Of a stretch of 64,000 nt of DNA, positions 22,285 to 33,546 are shown one piece after another (the stretch's first letter is position 1; each line of letters opens with the position of its first letter). The position numbers and the translations under genes were made by a program. The stretch is from positions 186,001 through 250,000 of the forward strand of contig JARGSG010000017.1 of the NCBI GenBank assembly GCA_030374805.1, given 5' to 3'. This DNA comes from Gracilaria gracilis. Taxonomy: Eukaryota; Rhodophyta; Florideophyceae; Gracilariales; Gracilariaceae. The notes below the pieces were generated by a model. That model was not told the DNA's origin. It saw only the letters and a list, made by a program, of their open reading frames with translations, and did no database searches.

Positions 22285-23240
22285 TTATTCCAAGTCGGCA
22301 TTTGGATCCTGGGTCTCAGTTTCCCTAAACGTGAAGTTACGAAAGTCCAACGAAAAACTCTCCCCATTCTGGTACACCTTCCTAGCCCCAAAGCGGCTTC
22401 CAACCTCTCCCAGCCTCTTCTCCTCCTGCTCCTCCAATATACGCTCCGCCGTCCTCGCAGCCGCCGCCGCACTCCCGAAAGCCACCATGGGCGCGCCAGC
22501 CGGCAGCTGCGGCGGCACCAACAGCTTCCCATCCTCGTCCACCATCACCCCACCCTTCCTCTTTTTCTTCAGTCGACTCCCCACACCTTCTCCTCCCTTC
22601 TCTTCTCCCCCCTCTCCCTCACACTCCCCCGCATACCCCGAGAACCAGGCGTCACCGGCGACCCTTTACCTGCTCCCTCTCCGACCCCTATTCCCCCTCC
22701 CCTCACCATTTCCTTCAACTCCATCAGCAATTTGTACGCCTTCTCCACCTGTCCCACTTGCTCCTCCAACACTTCAACCCTACCCTTCAGCCCCATATTC
22801 TCCTTTCGCAGCCTCCCCATCTCCCTACCCACGCAATCCAACATCCCATTCACATGTCCCACAGCCGCCACCCCATTCAACTTCATCCTCTTCCGAATCG
22901 TCGAAATCAATTCCATCGGCACCCCAACCTCGGACACACTCCGCACCACTCCTCCCATGTCTGCCACCTTCACCGACAGCATGTCGTCAAAGTGCTCCTT
23001 CAAACTCCCCCCAAGCTTCCTCACCCATTTCTCCATCTCCCCCATAACCTTCTCTCCGGTCCTCCTCCTGCAATCCCATCCCCATCACCTCCACCGCCTC
23101 CTCCATCCCTTATTACAAACCCTCTGACTCACACAAACCCCCTTAGTACCCCCTCCCTCCTCCCGCGGCGGAATCTCTGGCACTTCCGTCCTATGCAGCA
23201 GAGCCATTAGCTCCTCGTCACCAACGTATCCATTCGATAT
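22285..23240 (-). pseudogene. Conserved coiled-coil cargo protein (copy 1), frameshifted
   Basis: Aligns by eye along its length with the protein at 61664–62617: SNGYVGDEELMALLHRTEVP at the start, then VSEVGVPMELISTIRKRMKL, a coiled coil (GREMGRLRKENMGLKGRVEV), then GGVMVDEDGKLLVP, AERILEEQEEKRLG and an end close to TETQDPNA. The second copy begins with ATG where this one has ATA (23240–23238), and frame changes near 23060 and 22575 break this copy. Function unknown. Length (about 317 residues), coiled coil and basic KKKRK-like patch would suit a DNA-binding or oligomerising accessory protein, perhaps a gag- or tnpA-like partner of the transposase. Confidence 0.62.
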
Positions 23241-23747
23241 CGCGAGAAAAGACGGCGTCCGGCGATAAACGACTTGAACAGGCCTGAGCGACTTACCACA
23301 ACCCTCGTCCTTGCCACCTCCGATCACAGCCGTTACAAACGTGGCCACACACCCCTCTACCTCGCAGGCCTATTTGTATCACAATTCTCTATACCTCAAT
23401 TTCCCGCCATTCCCCAAAAACTCCATTTCTCCCAGATATTTCCATATTTCCCTTTCAGTACCATCCCACAAAACCAACCCACAGCGCCCGTTCCTTAACT
23501 CCTTACCATTAAATCTTCCCCTTCATACTTTATTTCGACACATCTCTTTTCAGAAACACATTCATCAGTCCTAATCCCTTCATACCCACCTACCTTATTC
23601 TTTCAATTACTTAGTCATAAAAACTATCCTTTCCTCTGAAACACTTTATCGATGTATACATCGGAAACGCCGTTCTCTACTTAAGCATCTCTCCCTTCCT
23701 CTCCTGTAGCACCATATCTCCTCACAGCATCCAACAAATTCGACATA

Positions 23748-24580
23748 ATGACCTCGCCTTCCTCTTCTCTCCGCTCCTCCCACACCTCAGCTGTTGTTGT
23801 ATGCAGAGGCCGCATTGGCTCCATGCTTTACGACCACACTACCCCTCAAGATACCTTTCTTTCACTCCAAGATTTCATAGCCGCACACAGCATTCCGCAA
23901 GGTCCCATTTTCTTCTGCGGCAGGAGCAACTTGTGGGAAACAGTAATTCGCTCCTGCCCTCCATCTCGCAGACAAGACTTGGCCTTCATTCAGAATGGCC
24001 ACATTCTTCCCATTCTTTCGGAACATGGTCTTCATCACACTGCACGAGCAGTTCTTTACATCGCGGTACCCACTCTCGCTGCACCTCCACAGGATGGCGT
24101 CACCCCTCTTACTCCCAACGGCCTCACAACTGTCACCGGAAAATGGGCTTTCGCACTAGCACAACGCTTCTTTAACGCAGGTCTCACTTGCAATATCGTT
24201 GACGAAGACGCCTTCTCTAAATCCTACCACGAAGAAGCTCGTCTGGATCTCTTCATTCAACCTAGTTTGTTCCCCCACGGCTTTATTACCATGCATGTCG
24301 TGGCCACCCGCTACAAACCATAGTCCCAACGATAATGAAGGAACTACTCGGCATAGTCTCCTCCAACAAAGGTGTCTCCTACGATATCCCCTCCAAAGTA
24401 CAATCCCTCATCGCCTACGGCAGCACTCTTACCTCCTTCTACGCCTCATTCTCTGAGTACGAATTCAGAAATGCTTACTTCTACCTTTCCTCCGAGGATA
24501 CCAAGAGAGCGGGCTTGGCTGACCCTGCCCCTTTTCACACCAACTATGTCAATGTCCTTAGAAAAGGAATTCTCTTTTAG
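23748..24580 (+). pseudogene. Ketopantoate-reductase-like Rossmann-fold oxidoreductase (cargo copy 1)
   Basis: ATG at 23748. The N-terminal nucleotide-binding strand-turn is AVVVCRGRIGSML; the second copy has the cleaner GRGRIG (GxGxxG). Further on are PIFFCGRSNLWETVI, PPSRRQDLAFIQNGHILPIL, ARAVLYIAVP and KLVWISSFNLV, a pattern I know from algal/plant proteins related to ketopantoate reductase and 6-phosphogluconate dehydrogenase N-terminal domains. Frame slips near 24225 and 24285 roughly compensate, and a missing A near 24317 creates the TAG after YKP; the reading continues at 24335. Likely a host NAD(P)-dependent reductase gene captured by the transposon. The substrate is unknown. Confidence 0.6.
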
Positions 24581-24783
24581 TACCAGTACTACTTTGGTCT
24601 CATTTTGTAAAAAAGATATCTACGCACAATACTCTTTTTCCTTACCCCACGCTTTGTAACTCATTTTCTTTCTTCAACAATCTTTTTATGCTCACATTAT
24701 ATCAAAACATTCGTTCATTTCTCATTACTAGTCCAGTCACCTCACTCTCACAGACATAATACTACACGCCCTACATGTTTTAT

Positions 24784-25865
24784 CTAGTCCTCCTCATAAT
24801 CCATTATCATCGGTCCCTCCTCGTAGTCCTTATCCGTGTTATCAGCCTTGTGGCCTTGTACCTCGTCATCTTCCTCTTCGTAATCCTCCTCTCCAACTTC
24901 CTCTTCCTCCATTTCAAAGTTGCTCACAGAACTTTCCTCCTCGTCCAGCTGGTCGTTCGGGTCTTTTCTGAGTCCAAATTCCTCATCTAAGAATTTGGGC
25001 CGAAAAGCAGGCTGCCTGTGCACCGCATCAGGGAGCTTGTATCCCTCGGGCACAAAGTACAGGTGAAACCGTAGACAATTCTCTTCCACCAGCGCATCCA
25101 TGCACCCAGCCCCAGCACGAAACACATCTCCCCTTCCAATTAACATGGAGTACGGTGGAACCCTGAATTTCTTCACAACCATCGTACGAGACAGCGTCTT
25201 CAAACTCTTGTCATCCTTCACATACATACTCTGTGACCTCTCACATACCCGTATCATAATAGAGCTCTCCCCGGAGGCCATCGTGAAGAATCCTGGAATC
25301 TCCCATTGTCTTTCTCCACATTCTTCAACCCTCGGAGATCGGTGTGCAACACCTGCCTCGGGCATCCCTCCTCCGTACACAACACACGGTCTCCTGTTTC
25401 CGGCGCATACATCCTCTTCTTCGCCCTACTGTTGGTACACAGACGAAGAGCGGCTGCTATCTGCCCAAACCTAGCATCCCACAACGCCCTCTTTCTCACC
25501 ATCATCAAATTCTTCTCATCCGATTCCATGTAATCCACAATCCCCTTCTTCGTGGTAGTGTATCGCCCAATGCCCTGCATCCTATCCCCCGCGTCCTTCC
25601 CATCTCCCGCATTGATGATAGGGTTCCATCTCTTGCGGTTCTTCTCGAACTTGAGGTCCGGCTGTTCCAAGAAATTCTTGTGAAAGAACTCCAACATACT
25701 CTCTGTCACATTTTCATCCAACACCACCCCACTCTTCTTCGCCTCATCTGACATGCCTTCGTCACTTCCAAATTCCTCCAGCACACAGAATCCTCTCTCC
25801 ATCAACTCCATTCTCTTCGCGGCAAAATACTTTCGCGCGAGGTCATCCCTCTCCATCGCCGCCAT
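24784..25865 (-). pseudogene. Cargo protein C-terminal part with DSBH/2OG-oxygenase-like region
   Basis: Starts at an ATG (25865–25863) placed directly after the in-frame TGA (25868–25866) of the preceding large frame, so it may be its continuation. A frameshift near 25290 separates two pieces. Together they read CPRQVLHTDLRG (HxD), PGFFTMASGESSIMIRV, RVPPYSMLIGRGDVFRAGAG, CLRFHLYFVPEGYKLPDAV, ending in a long acidic tail. This strand order, with HxD early and an R-x-H-x-Y strand late, resembles Fe(II)/2-oxoglutarate-type double-stranded beta-helix oxygenases. In relatives I recall HAGAG where this has RAGAG, so the distal metal His appears lost. The assignment is from pattern memory and tentative. 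Confidence 0.4.
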
Positions 25866-28644
25866 TCAAAGAGCCTCTTCCTCCCCTTTCGGCTTTCCCT
25901 TCAAAGGGAGCTTCACCCCAAGAACTGGTTCCTTTGTAGTCCCCATTTCCTTGTGCACCTTCCGGGCTGCCTGCCAGTACACCGCGTGATGCACCGCCCT
26001 CAAATCCTCCACCGTTAAACACCCCGCCCTATGCTGCTTTCGTAGGTGAAGCATATCCATCCACGGGTGCTGGTGTTTCACAGCATTCTTCCCTTCCGGC
26101 CATTCACTCGGCAGTGCACTCACCATATTCGTCCACGAAATATCTGATCCTCCGGTGTACTCCCCAGCTGTCTTCATCCCCTTCGGGAGAACATCCGGAT
26201 TGTTATCCTCAAAGCTACGCATTCCTCCTTCTCCCCCAGGTTCATCCCCAACAAATCCACTATCCTTCTCACTACTATCACTCTCCTCCTCGCCCTCACT
26301 GGACGACATCAAATTGATTTTCTGCTTCTTAAAGAACTTCTTCAATGCAGTCCTCGTCAATTTTTCGAACAGGTTAACAACCCCCAAAGGTATGTCCACA
26401 GAAGATGTGTTCACCATACCCTTCCTTCTTCGCTTCGGGGCAGGATGCACATCATCTTCATCCTCGTCGTCAGTAAGCTCCACAGAAGGTCTCTTCCTCG
26501 TTTTCTTCTTCTTCTCCACAACCCGTCCAACCTCCTCTTCTCTCAAGCGACCTGGAACCACCTTACGTCTTTTGCTACGTCTTAACACCGGTGGTTCCGG
26601 TTCAGGGCTTTCCACCACCATGGGATCGTTCTCCTCCTCAGCGGATGGAGCCCTGGTCGTCCCCTCCGGTTTCACAACCTCTTCAATAACCTCCTCTACA
26701 ACCTCCTCCTCCTCTGAACTTCGTAGTGGTACTTTAAAGTGTTGTTCCAGCATGTAACCTGGAGTCTTCACCCTCCTAGACACCATCCCGTCCCACAAAC
26801 GCTTTGCTCCCGCGAGCTCCATTTTGGCTGTTTGCCTCCCGAGATATTCCAAGACAGATACCCCCTTTCCTCCAATCTTGAGAACCGTCTGCATCACTTT
26901 CTCAACTTTCATCTTCTTCCTCTTGGCAGTCACGTCGCAAAGCTTAAACATACTAATTGCATACTGAAAGAAGTGCTTCCTCATATCCTCAAAACGGATC
27001 GTTCTCCCTGCAGAGAACATTCTCAGTCGCACATGCCATTGCAAGCAACGGACGACGAAACGGAATTCCCCATTTGCGAGTCCCATAAGGAGGTCACTGG
27101 ACACATGTGTGAGAATCAGCGACGGCCCCTCCTCACACACCTTCTCAAAGAATTGGAGAAGCCCCTCGCTTTGGAAAAACTTCAGAGCCAGTGCCACATA
27201 GCGATTCAAGTGACGCATACTATAGTCCCCGATAACCCCACTTCTTTTCAACGCGCCCGCTATCTGTTTCGGCGTCACCTTCCTCCAATCTACTCCTCCT
27301 TCTTCAATGATGTTTTCAACGAATGACACCGTGCTGTGAAGTTTGTCTGCGAGAGACATCTTCAGAACATAGGAGCTCACCTTATTCAGGAGATTGGCAA
27401 GTCCTAGCACATCATTGATGACCATCGGATTACCATCCTTCCTCCTCCATAACATAACATCCAGAGACTTCACTATATTCTCCCACTTCCCTCTTTCCTC
27501 ACGCAGGTCCTGTAACACAAGAAATCGGTGATATCGGTCTATAAGTGTTACAGGCAGCACAAGTCTCCCGTCAACGATGACACTCGCATCCAAATCGCCT
27601 ACAAGTGTAACGGCAATCGAACCGGCGGAGGGAAGCCAACCAAAGTTGCAGCACTTCATCTTCGTGGCCTTCTTGTGCTCCAGGTTTACACTGCGAACCG
27701 TCTTCTTCGGGATTTCAATCATCTCGATATCCGTCGTCAACCGCTGCTGAACATAGTCGGCGAGGGATACCTTCGGTACCGGCAGCGTGGTGTCTACCTC
27801 ATCCGACTGAACTCTATCTCCTTCATGGAACAAATCCCTCTGAGGTCCACCCAGGGAACTTACTAGTCCCAATGACCCCCATAACATCGTCATCGGAGTC
27901 ATCCACGATGTTAACCCTCTCAATTGCTCCCACCGGTTTCTCCATCCCTTTAGAACCTCCTTTTCGTCCTCCTCTCGTTGGTAGAGACTAGAATTTGGCG
28001 GTTTTAGAGAAATTTTCAGCCGATTCTTTGACCTCCTCAACATCTTCACTCTCAGGCTGAGAGGTGGACGACTTCCCGGCCCCAGAGTGCGGAGTGGGGT
28101 GCGAAGTGGGACTCGGCGGAATCTCAATTGAGGCCATCATCGACGTATCCCAGGCATACAACCCAGCCGATAACAATTCGGCGAGCTTACACGGGGGATC
28201 CTCCGGACCTTGGAAACGGTAAGGGTACTTCGCGTCTAGATGACTTGAAATATTCGTCCTCCAGATAACCACCCAATCCTCACCCTCTAAGGCAGTGGCG
28301 CTTAGAAGATGGCCATGCAGCGAACGGCAGAGCCCCTTCTCGGTACCACCAGCAGGCCCCACGCCACGTACATCCGCAGTACCAACTTCAACCCTGTTCT
28401 TGTCCTTTCCAAGGCTGATGAACAAATATACAGAGTCGCCACCTTTTACCTTATGTGGCGCGGGAGCACTCGTCTTCTTCTTCATCGCGCGCCGTGTTCC
28501 ACGCTCGGAACGCGATCTCGGCCTACGAGGCGTGGTGACCTTCGCATTTCCTCTTCCTCGCGTAAACGACGCCATTTCTGACCCCTCGCTGTTCCTCTTC
28601 GATCGCGCTGACTCCCGCCCCCTTTTATGGTTCAGAGGCGCCAT
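25866..28644 (-). pseudogene. Large unrecognised cargo protein, frameshifted
   Basis: The likely start is ATG at 28644–28642 (MAPLNHKRGRESARSKRN). A basic N-terminus is followed by a folded-looking segment (EDWVVIWRTNISSHLDAKYP), then frame slips near 27990 and in 27870–27950 lead into a long open frame to 25866. That frame has a hydrophobic/helical middle (about 27700–26750), an acidic SSEEEEVVEEVIEEVV stretch, Lys/Arg-rich nuclear-localisation-like clusters (RRSKRRKVV, KKKKKTRKR) and acidic SSEGEEESDSSEKD. The alternating acidic/basic low-complexity pattern suggests a nuclear chromatin- or DNA-associated protein. No catalytic family recognised. It is followed immediately by TGA-ATG and the oxygenase-like part. 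Confidence 0.5.
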
Positions 28645-28949
28645 GTTGGATACAAAGGGTTCAAACAATTCGAAATACGGATTACGACCGTCGAGAATGC
28701 TCACGAGAACGTATAGTCGACGTACCCTTCTCAATCCCTTTCTTTGCCTTCACTTCCTGACCGAACACTGCGTCCGCTCAATACAGGATTGAACTCAAGG
28801 GGTTCCGTATTTCACGTTTCAGAATTCACTATCGCGTTATTTAGAAAGATATATGATCGTCATAACTACTACGTACGTGTAGCTATAGAATAAAGGCACC
28901 CAGTTTTGAAGGAAAAAAAAAATGAATTGCGTCCGTTAAGTTTTCTGCA

Positions 28950-29376
28950 TGGACAGCGGTCCGGGGTGGAGTGGCGCTTCATCGGACCGCTATCCATGCG
29001 CAGAGGCCGATGAAGTTGGACGACACCTCGGACGGCTGTCCACGTGCTGTGGCGTAAGAAGTCAGACGACACCCCGGACGGCTGTCCACGGCAAAAAAAT
29101 TTAATTTTTCAGACAGCGGTCCGGAGTGGAGTGGCGCTTCATCACGGCACTGATGAAGCGCCACTCCACCCCGTACTGCTGTCCACGCGCCGTGGCCGAT
29201 GAAGCTGGACGACACCTCGGACCGCTGTCCACGCGAAAAAAAATTTAATTTTTCGAACAGCGGTCCCGGGTGAAGTGGCGCTTCATCACGGCACTGATGA
29301 AGCGCCACTCCACCCCGGACCGCTGTCCACGCGCCGTGGCCGATGAAGCTGGACGACACCTCGGACCGCTGTCGAC
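28950..29376. repeat. Hairpin cluster, left arm of the element's centre
   Basis: Two full 144-bp-spaced units and one partial unit. Each contains a long hairpin, for example left arm 29112–29144 and right arm 29151–29183 (30 of 33 bases pair, loop cggcac), and again at 29256–29327. Each hairpin is followed by a short element (gatgaagctggacgacacc) and an A/T spacer. The core motifs are gacagcggtccgg and ggcgcttcatca. Confidence 0.82.
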
Positions 29377-30484
29377 GACGGTTTTCTCTTATGATTGATT
29401 TATGAATATTTAAAGTCCTGCATCTTCTTATAATGACGGGAGGACGTAAGGGCGTCAAATCATATGACTGGCTTTCGGTGAGTTGTTTGGAAAGCAATTA
29501 AAATTGCTCTTCATAAGCACGGAGAACAGTTTAGAATAGAAGTAGTTCGCAGCTTGTTGGTCATGTATAAAACAAAACAAATAATACATCACATCGATCT
29601 GGCAGAATATGCGCTATATCAGAAACTTTCCATCCTATCAAATCAAAGAAGGTAGTTCTATGGACTACCTTCTCCAACTTTATATGATTTAGATTTTCCT
29701 ATAGCGCCCAAGGTCGTGACCGATAATGAATAGCCCCTCTGCGACAACCACGATCATTATGTGGTTGTCGTAGAAGAAGAACTCATCACTGGCCACGACA
29801 TTCTTCTAGTGACTATATTGGGGACTATTGTTCTTCAGTGATTGAAATATCAGTAATGGCTTAACACAATTATATGAGTTGAACAACTCATGTAATCGTA
29901 GTCCACCATCACCGGTAGCTCAATTACTTCCGATAGTTCGACCTTACGCAGTCTAATCTAGTCGGCCTAATAAATAACCACAGTCCGACAGTGATTGAGC
30001 TGGCTGTCAGAGCCAAAGCCGATTACATGAGTTGAACGACTCAAGTAATCGTACTCGACCATCACGGCCAGCTCAACCACTTCCGAATGTTCTCAGTAAA
30101 GCAAGGATGCAGAAGCGGCATACACTGTGTCCGGCGCCTCTGGCTTGAATACGAATTAGCATGGAAAATAGAAGAGTACGCCAGTTAGAACGATTCACAG
30201 AAAACGAACAAAATTGTCGAACGTACCTTGTGTGCCACTACGTCCGCGCAACACAACAAGGACGGAAAGAGCACCTCCCTTCTACAATTCCCGGCGATAT
30301 TTTTTTCTTCTGTCACAACCGAGAGGATCACTTGGTTGTGACAGAAGAAGAAGAGATCCCCGGAAACCGTAACGGGGAGGTACAGAGCGTTGTGCCTACC
30401 GAGGCAGTTGGGAAAAGAGCGAAGGTGCTTAAGTACACGCGGCGTCACATTAAAAACAAGCGCCAGTCGTGAGGGGGCCGCTGT
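29377..30484. other. Centre of the giant element, many small palindromes
   Basis: About 1.1 kb without a credible gene, between two oppositely oriented hairpin clusters and between divergent cargo genes. It includes an exact 16-bp-arm hairpin (30305–30320 with 30334–30349, ttcttctgtcacaacc), a smaller gacaaccac/gtggttgtc hairpin near 29735–29770, and atgagttg-aa-caactcat at 29874–29891 with a variant near 30030. Could be a bidirectional promoter, an origin-like or small-RNA region; all inferred. Confidence 0.55.
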
Positions 30485-30753
30485 CCCGGTGGAAATTAAT
30501 TTTTTTCCACGTGGACAGCGGTCCAAGGTGTCGTCCAGCTTCATCAGACACGGCGCGTGGAAAGCGGTCCGGGGTGAAGTGGCGCTTCATCAGTGCCGTG
30601 ATGAAGCGCCGCTTCACCGCGGGACGCTGTCCGAAAAATTAATTTTTTTTCTTTTTCTCCCACGGCGCATGGAAAGCGGACCGAACTCGAGTGGCACTTC
30701 ATCAGAGCCGCGATGGAGCGCCACTGCACCACGGACCGCTGTCCGGAGAGCCG
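30485..30753. repeat. Hairpin cluster, right arm of the centre, inverted orientation
   Basis: The same units as at 28950–29376 on the opposite strand. Hairpins at about 30560–30632 and 30671–30744 share the ggcgcttcatcag core and acagcggtcc termini, separated by an attaattttttt spacer. The gatgaagctggacgacacc element appears inverted near 30528–30548. Confidence 0.8.
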
Positions 30754-31120
30754 TAAGTTATAACTTCGTCTATACTTCCATATCTAGGAATTACCGCACC
30801 CCCCTCCCATCTCTGCCTTCTCTTATAACTGTTTATCACCGCATAAACCCCCTAACATCGCCCAATTCCCTTCTATTCCTCTACTTTAGAGTTTTGGTGC
30901 CGTTTTGGCGTCTGAACTCCTCCTTCACATCGCTAGTTCCGCAGCCGTCTGCCGTTCGCTCCCGTCTACCATCCGCCCTCATCTCTCGTTCGCTGCCGTC
31001 TCTCGTCAGCTTCCGTCCGTTCGCCCTTGCCGTCCGCTGCCGACGTCAATGATCTGTTTTCTCACGACCGCTCCCGTTCTCCTTCCGTATTCATAATACA
31101 GCCCTCCGTTATTGTTTAAA

Positions 31121-33427
31121 ATGGCTGCCGCAACCACATCCAGGTCTAAGTCACCGTCACCGGCACCTCCGACATCCGGCATGAAGGTTGGAAAAATGTT
31201 CGGTTCTGGGGATGAGCTTCTCACCGCCTGTCTCGCCATCCATGATCACTATGCGTCGACGATGCGAGAGGAAAACGAACCTAGGAAAGTGGGACACAGC
31301 GAATTCGTTCAATATATCATCAAGAATCGCACTGTCCTAGACGTTGCCAAGAAGTACTTCTCTATCTTTCTCGGACCCACTCACCCGTCATACAGCGACG
31401 ATGAGCTCAAGGCTGTGTGCGGGAAGGGTTCGTACCGTCAGCTGTATCTGTCGACGAAGTTGCTTGACATCGTGGACGGAGACAGAGACAGGCGTGTGAA
31501 AGATTTTTGGAATGCTTATACCAGAGTGGACTTTCAAGGAATACCGAAGAATGTGACGTTAACCGAGTTCTTCAAGTCTATGAGTATCGCTCCCAGGCGT
31601 GTGGGCCAGATAGTTCCCCCTTTCGGTACGAGCATCGCTACACATTTCCAGAGAGTCCTCTTTTTTTCCCTTATTCAAAAAGTATCGATGGAAAAGCGTC
31701 TTCGGGGCCACAAGAGGCGTAAGGGGGAGGTGGGATATTCCACCCCTTTTGGGAATGTGCAAATATTGCAGAATCTCCAAGCTCAGCGTGCGGGTTTTGG
31801 TGTGCAGCTGGTAACAAAGGCCTGGGATTGTTTCTCCCAATTTCTGGGATTCCCTAGCGCTGAGGTCATGGTGTTCCCTTTCCTACTGCTCGTATACGAT
31901 GACATGCAGTTTAAACCCATTGAAACGCGTTCCGAGGGGTTCCTGCACAAGAACAACGACCATCGCTTGCTACCGAGCAACACGCAAGCTCTTCGGGAAG
32001 ACGAGGTCCAACCGTGGGCATGGAATCTTCCGAAGGACATTGATGTGGCCCTCCGAACCCTTGCGAAGGAGTTCATTTCTGATCTGAACAGGGTTGTTGT
32101 GAACGGGCAGTTGTACACAGTATCAGAACCTGGACGATGGACCGTTCTAAAGACGTTTCACAGGGACCCGTCAAGAGCGTTTCCTCAGAGATTTGATTGT
32201 TTCTCTAACTCGCTTGTGTCCTCCATCTTGGAGACAATAAGCCCATTGAAAATCAAAGAAACACTCATGGTCCCTGATATACCTCTCACGCCGATATCGA
32301 AACCGGAGCCTGCCATCGAAATTCATGACGATGACGATGAGCAGTTGGAAAGGGGGAATCCTTCGGAGGGGAAACAAGGAGGGGATGGAGATGGCGAAAG
32401 TGGAATGGATGTAGTGGGGGAGAGTGGGAATGAAGATGTTGGTGAACAGTCGTCCGACGCTGAGATACAGCCTCCTCCTGCCATTTCCTCGTTGGACGAT
32501 AAAATAGAATTCCAACGTTGTGAACTGGAGATGGAGAAATACTTTCGAATTTATAATTGCGGGCTCGAGGATATGGTGGAAACGGACGAGACTCTGCTAA
32601 ACAACGAAGTCTCTCCATTGGGGAAAGTTCAACTGGTTCTTATGGACCCACCATTTAACATAAGGGCCGATAAGAACCGGGATAACAGTTGGTACGATAA
32701 GCTGAGCGCTAAGCATATGAAGAAGGCGGCAAAGTTTATATCAAGGCTGCTACGTCCGGGGGCTCATTTCGTCATCTTCTGTGCATTGGAACAGGTGAAC
32801 CAGTGGACGAGGGTGCTTTCCCTTATTGGAGCAAAGGACGAGCAAGGGGTTCCGAGGCCATCGTTTGTTGTGGACCAGGTCCCAATTAATTTTATACGGT
32901 CGCAAGGCAACCCCATGCGAAACCCGGGACGCAGGTCCTGCTCCTTTTTCCCTGCCATGGAGTATGCGAGACATGGTGTTCGAAGTGGCCTCGATTATGC
33001 ACAGCAGCATGCGATTGTGAACTATGAGAACTTCAACTACGTGCAGTCGAGGTAGCCAGGGTACCACAGTGTTATTGACCAGGTACCGTTCATGTCCAAT
33101 GGAGAGACTCTCCAATGGAAAAGAAAGAAGGACGGTGAGGGCTACATGTTGCAAAAGATGAGGTCGGAACAAAAACCTCGCGCGTTGTTGAAGGAGCTGA
33201 TCAGCAGATTTTCGCAGCCAGGTGATACAGTGGTGGACTTGTTCGTCGGAACTTTTTCGACTGCCATGGCATGCATGGAGTTACAACGTCATCCGAAGTT
33301 TATTGGTTGTGAGCTGGACTCTGACTGTTTTGCGCATGCTAGGCACGCGGCAATTGTTCAGTTCGCGATGTGCATGCGCAATAATGAGACGGACATTCAA
33401 ATTGGCAGGAGGTCCGAAACTCTGTGA
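31121..33427 (+). pseudogene. Beta-class DNA amino-methyltransferase (predicted N6-adenine), one in-frame TAG
   Basis: ATG at 31121. About 450 unrecognised residues and an acidic linker (HDDDDEQ, then Gly/Glu-rich) are followed by a methyltransferase domain. It contains VQLVLMDPPFNIRADKN (motif IV, DPPF), RLLRPGAHFVIFC, then after TAG 33053–33055 in the same frame EQKPRALLKELISRFSQPGD (motif X) and TVVDLFVGTFSTAMA (motif I), and FIGCELDSDC. The IV–X–I order defines the beta class (PF01555 type), and DPPF favours N6-adenine over N4-cytosine. Motif I has F where the second Gly of GxG is usual. Such enzymes are bacterial/phage in origin; here one is transposon cargo. One nonsense codon separates the halves. 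Confidence 0.78.
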
Positions 33428-33546
33428 ATCACGTGATGGACTTATTTCTCAAGTAGAACGCTCGTCCTTCACGATCATGGAAGGCTCTATCCGGCTTCCC
33501 ACGGTATTAAAAGTTCCCACCGTATATTGTAGACTTCCTGGCATCG

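Noticed and set aside
26155-27326. Plus-strand frames of about 195–200 codons opposite the large cargo gene
   Set aside because: Ser/Pro/Thr- or His-rich mirror readings of a Glu/Lys/Arg-rich gene on the other strand.
28950-29376. CRISPR-like array
   Set aside because: The repeats are long hairpins with no unique spacers, in eukaryotic DNA inside a transposon.
28979-29497. A 172-codon repeat-containing minus-strand frame over the hairpin cluster
   Set aside because: The repeated peptide simply reflects the repeated DNA unit, and the same palindromes would be needed on both strands; no independent coding evidence.
33053-33055. Selenocysteine or pyrrolysine-type recoding at the methyltransferase stop
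   Set aside because: No recoding structure is visible, the codon is TAG in a eukaryote, and many neighbouring transposon genes are broken by similar stops; decay is simpler.
31121-33055. Bacterial contamination suggested by the DNA methyltransferase
   Set aside because: The gene lies inside a eukaryotic transposon between hairpin clusters and cargo genes, has a long eukaryote-like acidic linker, and the neighbouring element copy shares the framework.
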